From assembly GCA_914767715.1 (NCBI GenBank), contig OU612070.1, forward strand, positions 1,627,501 through 1,691,500: a stretch of 64,000 nt of DNA, in the 5' to 3' direction. Numbering within the stretch: the stretch's first letter is position 1; every line of letters starts with the position of its first letter. Origin of the DNA: Membranipora membranacea. Lineage: Eukaryota > Bryozoa > Gymnolaemata > Cheilostomatida > Membraniporidae. Below are positions 11,090-22,397 of this stretch, piece by piece. Below the pieces are notes generated by a model. The model had not been told where the DNA came from and did not search any database. It saw nothing but the letters and a program-made list of their open reading frames with translations. The position numbers and the translations under genes are program-made.

Positions 11090-12778
11090 CCCAGCAAACA
11101 CAAAATGTTATGAAAACCTTCTGATAACATTATCATAACAGTAGTGGTCCTCGTGATAACGTCGTGCCACGACATCAAAATAGCAAAATGTGTAGACACA
11201 ATTTTATTGCCGTGATAATAGTTTCGAACGATGTTTTACAAAATGTTTTCATAACAGTTTCACGATAAAATTTTTTATCATTGAAACCCAGTATCGTGGC
11301 GATTCCCTGAGCGCATTTTGCCCGATATTTGAAGAAACCATCTACATAATGTCTTTATAACAATCCAATCCGTCATCGTCGAACTCTACTAAAAACACGT
11401 TTTTGCCCGATATTTGGAGAAACCATTTATATAACGTCATCATGACAATCCAATTCGTCAATGCTGAACTCTATTAAAATTTCCAAATTTAAATGACTTG
11501 ACGATTTGCACGGCACAGCAATGACAGTAAGACAACAGCCATTGCTTCAGCACTACAACTTTCAAAGCTCTGTTTACCTCACAAGTCTATCAAATCCTCA
11601 TATTCGTCATTTGATTAGCAAAGAGTGTAGTGATGTTCCAAGTTGTTTTATTCATTGCAAAATAATGTTCAATGATGATTATATACGTGTAATCAACAAT
11701 TTTGTTTATCAAAAGTAAAAAATGAACATTAATGGTGGAGAAAAATAAAATTGGTTAGATATCTATTTTTTTACTTTATTGGCTATCTATGCTGCAGTCA
11801 TCGCTGTCCCCATTCAGAGTAAGCTCTGTGATTTTCTAAAAGAAGAGAATAACAACACATTCTTATTACAGTTGGTTTCCTACAATGTATTTGGTTCAAC
11901 TTCACCGATACAATGCTTCTTTCAAGACTCCTTTGTATTTTAAGGAGTTGTCCGCTCTTGTACAGAGGTCTGAGCTCAAAGCTCAAAATAGTTATATGAT
12001 TCGTTGGATTGAATGGTAACAGAGTCAGATAGTAAACTCAAAAAGGGCTCCAAAAATAAAAATTTATCATTCGTTGAGCATCGGCTTAGCAATGACCTTT
12101 GTTATTTGCTCGCTACTTTTAGTTCTAACAAGCTGCATACATATTTGTAACTTGTTTAGAGAAACTTACTTGAAAGACCTTAAACAATCTTAAGTCTTTC
12201 AATTAAACTTGACTACCTGGAGCTTGAACTGCAATTAACCTAAAAGTGCCAGTCTGTGTGCAATTCATTGTACTGAGCCAGATAGTATGTCTTGACAAGC
12301 TTTGTCGGCGCCCCCTCCCCACCCAACAAAGGTTGTCATGACAGGCCATTTGCCACTCAACTTACATTTTTTTTCCAACACTAAAGTTGATGCCGCCCTT
12401 CTGAGTAGGTGCGGCTCTACAGAGATCCCCCATCTTCTCTATCACCGCAGTGTCATTGTATCCCAGTGCCCTCACAGCTCCTTTGAAAGATAAACATATC
12501 AATTACTAGAAGGCAGCGCAGGCAGTGCAGGCAGTCAAACAAAACTGGGGTAAAACATTGTGAACATAAGAAACTTAAACAAAGCCCAATATACAGATAA
12601 GGCACTTGAGGTTTGACCATTGAAATGTTTATTGGCAATGTTGTTCTCATTTGGTCTGCAGTCCAGGTTTTATTTACTACTTGATCAACTTTAATTGGGT
12701 TTTGAGTTTGAAATTGCATGAGATTGAGCAGCGTTCCACAATCACGTTCGAGCTGTTATTTGTTAAAGAAATCATTTA

Positions 12779-13082
12779 CCCTATAGGAGTTTAATTTAGC
12801 TAGAGTTAAATTTCGCTAGTAGGCTTACTAGTGAAAATTTAAAAAAAATGTCAAAGCTGGGATTCAAACCCAGGGCATAATTCTCCATCTGATTGCAAGG
12901 CAGACACTTAGACCACTACACCATGCTAGCTTGCATGCTTGAGAAGGTGTATTCCTGTATAATTGTACATTGTTTATGCAACTATGGTGAGTGAGTTTAA
13001 TTTAAGATACACTAAATTTCGCAATCTAGGAATCAACCGAAATGCGAATCCTAAATGCTGCGAAAACTAAACTCCTATAGGG
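12779..13082. mobile_element. TA-flanked MITE containing a tRNA-like segment
   Basis: Terminal inverted repeats CCCTATAGGAGTTTA at both ends, 304 bp, flanked by TA on each side. At about 12845-12930 on the minus strand is a tRNA-like stretch with box A TGGTGTAGTGG, box B GGTTTGAATCC (one mismatch from consensus) and a TGC anticodon-like loop. Acceptor-stem pairing is poor, so it is not called a working tRNA. Either a tRNA-derived SINE inserted in the MITE or the MITE captured one. Confidence 0.7.
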
Positions 13083-13395
13083 TAGATTAAAATTAATATC
13101 AGTTGATCTCGAAAAGCTCAAACTCAAAATATGATTGATGATAACACCGTTGCTACTACACATCCCAATGGTGTAATGGCACCCTAGAATAAATGCATCA
13201 CTGCTAATACTCCATTTAATGTCCTGTCTAGATTTATCATAAAATTTTTGAAGTACAGTGAGAACCACTACCCCTGCCTGCTCATAAATACCCTTAAAAA
13301 CTCACAGAGTAAATAATGAATAACAATTGTCCATGTTGCCCATCACATGAGGGTTCATACTAAATGCCTTACACAAGTAGTTGTCTTCCAAAACC

Positions 13396-16300
13396 TCATG
13401 GGCAGGTAACTTCCGCTATACATTCTGAAAGCACTCATTGAATCAACAAAGGTGTGTAAATTACGCTTGAGGCAGCATTTTGTCATCAAAGCCTTTACTT
13501 ACTTCCTATCGTCTTGAAGACTCTTGTGCCTGCAAGGCACTGTTTTGTCTTTGTGCCCTGCAGCGTGAAATGCTGCCAAACATGGTTTGAAGCCACTCTC
13601 CTCATTGTGGTGAAAACAGCCTCGGTGAGGCTCCTTCCTCCGATTGTCTCACAGAATTTTTGCTGCAAGAATAAATTTTATGAAAACTGAAAACAACATT
13701 TTTATAATGGCGTCTCTGTATATGTGTCATGAAAGTTAAAAAGTCTGTTTTTTTCCGTCCAGGCCCCCATGTAGCCGATCTGGCGATATGGTTGACATTC
13801 TGTAATTCGCCTTCTCTTTGCCGTTATGGTTAATAAGAGCAAACTAATTCGAGCACAGTCATGATTCATCAGATGTAGATCATTGCTGCAGAAATGATTC
13901 TTCCCTTCACCTATTTTTGCAGCATATTTGCTACCCAAAATTTTTGATATTGCAAATTAAAATACTGATTAACCACTGGTCTACTTACAAACTGCTGATA
14001 CTTGGTATCATCCTCTTTGAGTTGCTCGTTGAAAAGCATGAGCTCCTCTGGAGATTCCAGAGGGCTCTCAAACATGTCGACTATGTTTTTCTCGACTGCA
14101 GAGAAACTGCCACTCTCTCCTCTCTCAAGGTGTCTGATTATCTTGCTGACCTTCATATCAAGGTTTGTCAGCAACCCTATAGAAGAAATATGAAAATCCA
14201 TTCAACCAATTATTCACAAAGTTTTTTCCAGCGATACAACCAAAGGCAAAGTCTTTTGTTTCGCAAAGAATATATTGGGGTACTTTGTCCTGTATTTGAG
14301 GGAAGACTGTGGATGAATTACTTTGCCTGATTGTGTTGGTGTTGGCAGTAAGTGACATCCTAATAATTGACAAACAGATAAAAAAGTGTATCATTTAGAT
14401 TGAAATGGTCGCTGCCATCCAGGGAGTATTAATCTATTTATCAACATTCAAATAACTCACTTTCAATTTTCTGATTTGAAGTTTCCCCCAACACCACACA
14501 CGATTGTGAATATCCATCTACAATAAAAACTTGGAATTAAAATATCATAGTATTCCATTCAATGCTAAAAGTTGCTTATCAACAGTTCAATCAGGAGTTG
14601 TCCACCAATTTTCACAGAGGGGGACAACTCATAAGATATTTATGTATTTCGTTACTAATAGGGTTGTGTTGTTATAGTATACCATTGTTGAGCTGAAAAA
14701 GTGACCAATGCGCTTAAATATAGTTACATAACAAAGGTAGCGAGGTGGTCCACAGTTTTGATAGGAACAGATGATAAATATCCGTCTAGCAAACTTGACT
14801 GAGCTATTGTAGTCCGGAAATTACCGTTTCGATTCGGATCAAGTTGGTCACATTTATCATCAGCAACAAAATTGATTACTCTGCAGTGATCTCGGCCAAT
14901 CTATCGGTTGGAATTTATTCAAATATTTGACCAAATTATGTGAAAAGGATTTCAGATGATAAGTTTTCAAAAATCTTAAGCTTATCTGTAATCTTTTTGA
15001 AATTGTCCTGCTATAGGTTCAATCCAACTTCATCTTACTGCAATGAACATGTTTTAAAGAGTGCACTGATATATTGAACCACCTATGCATGTTTCTGAGG
15101 CATTCCAATTAAGTGTTAGAAGCGGAAGCAGATCTCAGTTCCGGTCCAAAGTTGTCTGGCTATTATCTGTTCCAATATTATTCTCTCATTTGAGCAATAC
15201 AGTTCAAGTCTCAGAAAAAACTGGATACTGTATCTTTGTTGCAATGAGCCTGATTTTTGTACAGAGACTAAAAGGAGAAAGGGATACTTACGCGTACTAG
15301 GCGATGGTTCTGGACTCATAATTCTGGGCTTTTTTCTTTCGGAGTTGAAATGAGATCTTCATCTAAAAACAAAGAATTTTTTTGCTAGCAATCGATAAAT
15401 TGTTAGGTACTTATTCTGAAGTCGTATTTTCACTCTCTCTAAACTTAACAACAAAACAAAGTGGCTGCTTTTAATGTAAATATGGGTTATCAATGAACCG
15501 AAATGGATCCATGATATTCATCTTTGGCAGAAACCATCTAAATATTGAACCCATGGTGGACGTTAACTGTCAACGGATGTTAGTTGATATTGAAGATACC
15601 AAGAGAGAAATAGATGTTTAGCACTTCTGGTGTATTTCAATTATTGTTCACAGATGGTCGGAGTTGTCAACCCCTTTCCCGTGACATCGCAACTCCAAGG
15701 CAATGTCAAAAATAGACTTGGCTGATAATAATGATCCCTTCCTGCGACTACAACAACGCCCGGATGATTGGGCTAGTTTATTGTGTTGCAAAATTCAGAG
15801 ATATCGAATCATTGAACATATATATTGGGAAGAGGCTGCCTCGAATAACATTATAGGTTATTAAATCAATTCTGAGTCAAGTGCATCTGGTGGGGCCCGC
15901 TATCATGATTCTTCTATAATCGGTCTTTAAGTTGGTAATGCATTTTATCTCATGAATCAATCTTGAGTTATAACTCACCATGAGAGGTCTTTAGATCAAA
16001 TGACGGTAGTGGTATAGCCATACTACTGCCATCATGTGTACTATTGTCATCATTTGCACCATTCCTCTCTTCTCCATCACCATCATCTTTAAAAAATTAC
16101 AACTGAATTATTTTCTTAGTCGAATGATTGCACCGGGCACAAAATTGTTTATTATATGGACCATAACAAACCACAGATCATATTTAACGTATTGCCGTAT
16201 TTATATTGACAACATCCAACAACCCAAATACTTGTAAGAATTCCTAAAATAAAAATCCTTGACTCTTTTTACAAGGGAAATCTTAAGCAGCACCAATTTT

Positions 16301-17775
16301 TATGTAGCAGTACAGCGACCTGTGAAGCATCGAGATCAAACAGGACTAAATATATACATATGCAGTGCTGTTCCTTGAGTTTTCAATGGTCGAAAGCGCA
16401 GACACTTGATTTGAATGTCAGGCCATGTGAATATTTCTTTGAATGATTGACAAATTTTTTTAGAATTACCCCATTCTGATTCCTGGTTGTTGCGGATAGA
16501 AAATTTTGATGTCTCAGCAACACAGAAGAAGCAGTTGAAGAATTTTGGATGAGATTTTACCTCAATCCTTAGTGTAAATATTGATGCTTAGTGATAGTAA
16601 TTAATTCAGACATAGGAAAGGACAGCCTTTAAACCGAACCATTACCTCCAACCTAACAGCAACCATATTGCTGGGGACATCAGTTATATTTATTTATATT
16701 TTTGTGTAAAGTTTAACTAACCAGTAGTGATACCATCCTTCTTTCTTGCTTGCGACTCATACACCTTGGCCTTTTCGTGGTCCTCTGGAAAGAAAATGCG
16801 TAACATTTTAGTGAGAGGGATGCTGGCATATGTTTGCAACACAATCTTGCTTAATACTGCAAACTTTTGTAGATTGAACTTAAGTTTGGCTCTATTGTGC
16901 ATGCGGTGGTCATGTTATGTGTGCAGCGCTCAAATACATATGAATTGACTGAGGTTGCAACTCCGAGTTCCATCCTGTTACTGAGGATATATGTATCAGC
17001 TGTGCTTTTTTTTGAAAATCTCTCATTTTAGAAATTATTTTTTGAGCTATAATCTCCGCTATAACCACCCTCGAAGATTCCACAGCCGATAATACCAAGT
17101 GAATGGGATATCCCACAAGAATTTATCGGCGTAATATAGTACTTTCCTATAGTGTGATGCAATCATGATAAATTATTGAAACCAATGCCGTAGACAATGT
17201 TAGCTTTGTCTCATTACCTGTAAGCTGCAATATCTTCGCGTCATACAACGTCCAATTGCCAATATCTGGAAATGCATGCTCCTTCCTGAGGCTTTTTCCG
17301 TTTGTGGTGGGTGGTGGCCAATAGCATTTCTGGAAAAAATAATCAGAGCAGCTGTTACACTAGTCAATAAGAAAGGACTCCAAGATAACATTTGGAATAT
17401 CCACAGATCAGTAAGGCATATGCACTTGCGAGGCTTTGTCTTGTCAATCCATGTTGGCGCTGCTAAACACCAATGTATACCAAAAATTAGTATTTGGGGC
17501 ATTTCAACCATATGGCACTCTTTTCAAATGAACCAACTTGATAAATCTTAAAAAATAGATTTGAAATCATTAAGATAAAACTGCATATTTGAATATTGGA
17601 AATTTAAAAAAAAAGTGTTTTGCTAAGAAAATTTATGACTCACCACAACTGAGTGTTTTAGCTTGTCCTTTTCCTTTAATAAAGTTGACTTTTTGATCCA
17701 ATTACTGCTAACAATGCTTACTTCCTCTCTTCGAATGGAGCTGACGATGTAATACAATGGTGCTTTTGGAGCCAT
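13396..17775 (-). CDS. DUF4806-type protein gene, ten exons, one frameshift
   Basis: Exons by splice sites and phase: 17775-17644 (MAPKAPLYYIVSSIRREEVS), 17329-17218 (KCYWPPPTTNGKSL, DIGNWTLYDAKI), 16784-16722 (EDHEKAKVYESQA), 16086-15979 (acidic, Asp/Ser-rich), 15362-15292 (RKKPRIMSPEPSPS), 14517-14461, 14359 to an unresolved donor, 14176-13989 (KIIRHLERGE, PLESPEELMLFNEQL), 13662-13503 (IGGRSLTEAVFTTMRR, TRVFKTIG) and tentatively 13424-13396. CYWPP and the PL..EEL..FN..L / IGG.S..EAV pattern match DUF4806 proteins, whose function is unknown; the acidic and basic linkers suggest a nuclear protein. Phases agree except at exon 5, where an A-run is one base short and brings in a stop, and at the exon 7/8 join. 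So it is either a fresh pseudogene or a sequencing error. It lies wholly inside the 13.3-kb block. Confidence 0.7.
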
Positions 17776-20635
17776 TTTGCTGTACTAGTTTGAGTGACTG
17801 ATGTTGTTTTCAGATTAGATTTCAATTGAATGAGGTATCCTATGATGGCACAAGTGGTTGATGCCAGCTACAATTATTCGGCTGGCTGTGCTTTACAAGT
17901 CACAAGGGTGCTTATCAATAGTGGTCAATTATAAAATGTTTTGACCGCATATTGCAACAACACAATTCTTGAAATAAGCTCTATTTCACATAACCCTGTG
18001 ATTTTTTCATGTGGTTGTATGAAACTGTTGTCTGTGTTCATCATGAATAGAAAGTCGACACATGAAGATGTTGTCTCTTTGTGTACCTTAGTACAACAAG
18101 AAGCCCGGAACGAGTTTTGGTGGCTCCAACCATGTGTGCATAGGAATGATATGGGGTAGAATTGCTATAACTGCATGAGATTATCAATAGGCTAATTGTG
18201 TCAGACACAGATCATAAATATTTAATTGATAAAAATATATATTTGGCACAAAATTTAAATAAGATAGGGAGACTGGGTAAATTAGACAGAATGATGACTC
18301 GTATACTCATTTCCCTGCAAACGTTTAAAAGTCGAATATAAAACTTTCCGAAATAACCAGGTAACAAGTGTCAAATTAATGGCCAAATTATTCACTCAAA
18401 AGATCAAAGCTTGTTTGGAGATGTACTATTTAATTAGTATTATGCTATTGCTTGGAAATCATGCTTTGACATGCATGGACATGCAAGTAGTTAGGTACTG
18501 CCTATAATCTGGCAAACATCGAAAAAGCGGAACCAAATCACAGAAAAAGACTGTGTGTTGATTACCTGACACCATGACACCAAGTGCCCGCGATTGGGTA
18601 AAACATCTGAACAGTCGGAAAATACTGTAAAATTTTAGCAAGATGTTTTATGCTAGGGTTAGATGCATGATGTCACAGGATGCCAGAGGATTGACACTGA
18701 GCTAGGTCAATGTAATCCATATGTGCTATTTATAAATTTTGCTATTATTATAGATAATATCATAGGTCCTGATAGCATAAGGTATTTGTTGTGGTCTACA
18801 CAATGATCATTTGTGTAGTGCCTCTGTATTATGCAGTTAGCATAATTGCAGTTAGCAGTTGCAGTAAGCATAATGTGTCACGAAACACACATCAACATTG
18901 AACAAAATGCTGCTGTATAGCAATTTGACAGTTTTTTCACTCGCCGATATAATTTGCTTTTCATTAAAGTAGACTTTTTAATTTCATGTCGTTCTTTTTA
19001 TTTCATTCATCGCTCAGAAATAACCAATAAGTAATAAATTATATCAAGTCTCGACCATTTCCTGTTTCTTTACAAACAAAGAAATAGTTTTCTTTGGCAC
19101 TCCACAGATTATTACATGTGATGTGTTATATTGATTCCGATTTTCTTTATCGCTTTTTTGCAAAACTCCATACTCTCTTAATTCTATCACAGCAGAATAG
19201 GAATGCAGCAGTATACAAGGGTATAAAAACTAGTAAAAATTTTAGTTGACACCCTAGCCTCATTTAATCGTCCTGGGTCAATATAAAAAGCATGGATGAA
19301 GATTTGTCGAGCTTAAATTAGACTAGGAACTGGTAACAGTTAAAAATAAATTATTGAGCAGTAGAATGTGGCGAAAACTAGGAGAACCCCCCCCCCCCCC
19401 TGTACGTACAGATTTATGTGGCCTAAAAACCTTGTTCATAGACCCCTGGTCAATTTTGGGCTTACTGCTTATTTTGCAGTCACTATTATCTGTCCTTTTA
19501 TTGAACTGTTGAAATTGTTTACATCATAATCATTTTGAAACGTGTGGCTGCTGAATCAATCAGTTTGTGGTTTTAGGGAATGTTGGATGAGCCAATTACT
19601 TAGCCTATGGAAATTGAATAATGCGAGATATTATCATGCATAGTCTGTAAGCTAGTAAATCTTGCACCTAAGTGTATGACTCTGACTTATTCAATAGAAA
19701 GTGCATTCCGTAACTATTCTGTCTAAACAGACAGAGGATTTGCACACTATTTCCACAGTCCCTGAGTTCATAAAAAGGACAACATAGTCGAAGATTAACC
19801 TCCCGCAGTGACAGTTGCCAGATCATGTCAAATGCAAACTTAGAAAAAATTATTACTACAGTCAACAGCATTATGATCACAGAGCAAGGATATATATATA
19901 TATATATATATCCTTACTCTGTGATCACATGCAGGTAGCATACCTGACAAGTCTCCCTTTTTGGTAGGGAGGCTCCCAGTTTTTAGGGGTAATTCCTATC
20001 CCCTCCCTATCTCCCTTTCTCCTCCCTTTTTCAGCTTCCTTTACTCAGAAAGTTTTTGAAGCTACCCTTTGCAAGAGTTACTGTGTTCTCCTACCATCAC
20101 AGTACACATACCTATGTATTTGCTTATTAACATTACGTATTGTAAGTGGCTATTCAACATTCGAGCCTTACCTACCAGTGTTGTCAAGGCTGCTCCTCCC
20201 AAGTTGGTTAAATCAAAACAATTTCATCCACATATTGAGGTAAAATTATGCAATTAACAAAATTTACAGTCAAGTTTTGGCTTGGAAATATTATACACTA
20301 GGCCTAAATTGCATCCACACTCTTGGACGCAGAGTGGTAGTCCGGGTTTATAGTTCGTCCTTGGAGACCTCCTGATTTCTGGGTCTGCCAACTTGTCATG
20401 CATGACAGGTAGTCTTACACCATACCTGCATGTGATTGATCGATCATTATCAAGGCAAAGGAATTTCATGATGTTTATCACTTTGATCTTATGACTGCCA
20501 TCCCACTTTTCAGCCAGATGAAACCTAGCCAGTAATGGTTTGATAATCTGACCTTGAGGTTACATAATACTCAGCCTAATTATATTCACTCATGTTACCT
20601 CTTAATTAAAATATAAGGGCCATGTCCTAGTATAC
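17776..20635. other. Non-coding interior of the block
   Basis: Upstream flank of the DUF4806-type gene. It holds a C homopolymer near 19386-19400 and a hairpin at 19874-19927. No coding exons were recognised. Confidence 0.4.
19874..19927. repeat. AT-centred perfect-arm hairpin
   Basis: TGATCACAGAGCAAGGA, then an AT-dinucleotide run, then the complementary TCCTTACTCTGTGATCA with one mismatch. It could extrude as a cruciform or be the core of a small palindromic element; no target duplication was found. Confidence 0.7.
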
Positions 20636-20735
20636 TAGACCAAGTTTGGTCCATTTGCCTGCATTCCGAGTCGCTCCTGATCAACTGGTTACGCCACAGG
20701 CGTGACCACTGGAAGAGAGCAACAGGAATGTTCTA
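20636..20735. mobile_element. Palindromic hAT-type MITE, copy A
   Basis: Begins TAGACCAAGTTTGGTCCATT and ends GTTCTA. It is flanked by an exact 8-bp duplication TAGTATAC at 20628-20635 and 20736-20743, the target size of hAT elements. The right terminal repeat is eroded relative to copies B (25218) and C (49717). Confidence 0.8.
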
Positions 20736-20743
20736 TAGTATAC

Positions 20744-21800
20744 CGCCACACCCCAAAGTTACATAATATAGGCCTATTTCATGTAAATGACAATACTAGA
20801 TGATGTATGTTTATTTACATTGACAATAACTGTATAAATGGACAGTCAATCATCAACTCTATTCAACAGTGGGATCAGAAGCTTAGCAGTGAATTGTATT
20901 AGCCCAGTGTTATAATCATAATAATCAGAGGGTGTCAACAAACTGTCCCTTATTTAGCACAGATTGAACTGAGGCCAAATTAACACAGAATTTATTAGCC
21001 CATACTCATCTGTGATTTTCTCTTGTTCAAAGTCAGCTAAGCTCAGTAGTTTTTTCCAGGTAGGTCCAGTAGGTTCCATACTATTTAGGTTGACTGCTTT
21101 ATTCTTTTAGTAATCTGCTTGTGAATTTTCACCTGAGACACTCCTACAAAACCCAGTCAATGCAATGCAAAGGCCCAAAATTGCTCTCTAGGCTTTGGGG
21201 CCGGGGCTCTGTGCCGAACCTCGTTGGGTAGGCTTCCAGCGCCCCCCAACCCCTCAGCTGGGTTTACTTAGGCGCTTTGGTAAAAGATGGCAGGGTCACA
21301 ATCAAAAGGGAGAAATCGACCCTGTAAATCATTCTCTTAGGAATCATTTCTATAGCATGTATCGCTAGAATTTCAATTTCTGATTTTTAAATGTGAGCTT
21401 TTTACCTTCAGCGCAGACAGCCACGTATAAATGTGATACCAAAATAACTAATTTGTTGTCTAGATTGCCGATGTGTATGGAGACGGAAGTTTTAGGGATA
21501 CACTTGTAATACATTGTGAACTGATAAATTGCTTGATTGATTGATGGTATTTATCCTCAAACACTTCGCCAGCAAAGTTCTTTTGTTGGACTTACCCTTG
21601 ATTAATTAATTTCTATGTAAGTGTGAGGAGCAAACCCTATCAATCATTATGCATGTCTCAAAGTTGAATTGTCGTTTGCTGAGATTTCAAAAGTGAACAT
21701 GTAAATGTGATAATTTTTGTACTAAATGTACTTTATAATTCGTTTAAATTTTAGGAAGACTGAAAACCAGATTTCAACTTCAAACCATGACTATGTAGTG
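20744..21800. other. No feature recognised
   Basis: AT-rich sequence with a short GC-rich patch at about 21195-21260. No coding or repeat homology was seen within the window. Confidence 0.4.
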
Positions 21801-22389
21801 CAAGGGTGTCCAAATTGGGGCCCATGGGCCAAATGTGGCCCACAACTAGCAAATTTAAGTGGCTCAATTGCCATCGTGACACTCTACAAACGGCGATAAT
21901 TCATGCGGGGCGCAAATGTCCTGATAACTCATACCATGCAACATGGTCTGTTTTCTGAAAAAACTTACATGGATTGGCCTACAACTGAATAGAGAACAGA
22001 ACTAGAGAACATCAGTCTGCAAGAAAAGGACACCAAAAAAATTCCCGCTTGTTGAATTAGTTCTCTACATCAAAAATAATTACAATACGCCCCTGAATGG
22101 TTGTGATTCTCCCGTTTTTATAAGCCGCCCTCTTATTCGCTCATTTGCTAATTTTCGGAATGTAATCAGTTTTGAAAAATCCTCAACCAGGACAGTGATT
22201 ATTTGGATTAGTCAGTTCACTAGCCCCAAAAATTATTTCCTCATGCAATGTTCAAAATTATGAAGCAAAATATTTATTATGGGGCCTCCTAGCGACTATC
22301 AATAATCACCAAGCATAACTACTCTTGGCCCACGGACATTTTCTAAACTGCAAATATAACCCATGGTAGGACAAGTTTGGGCACCTATG
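21801..22389. mobile_element. Non-autonomous hAT element, 589 bp
   Basis: Ends CAAGGGTGTCCAAAT and, reverse complemented, CATAGGTGCCCAAACT, with an exact 8-bp target duplication ATGTAGTG at 21793-21800 and 22390-22397. GGTGTCCAAA ends with 8-bp duplications are typical of hAT elements. No transposase frame is present. Confidence 0.85.
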
Positions 22390-22397
22390 ATGTAGTG

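Noticed and set aside
12845-12930. Functional tRNA-Ala (TGC) gene
   Set aside because: The acceptor stem does not pair, box B is off consensus, and it is enclosed in a MITE.
13396-17775. DUF4806-type gene as the transposase of the 13.3-kb block
   Set aside because: No DDE-like or other recombinase motif was visible and the exon-rich structure is host-like; treated as cargo or bystander.
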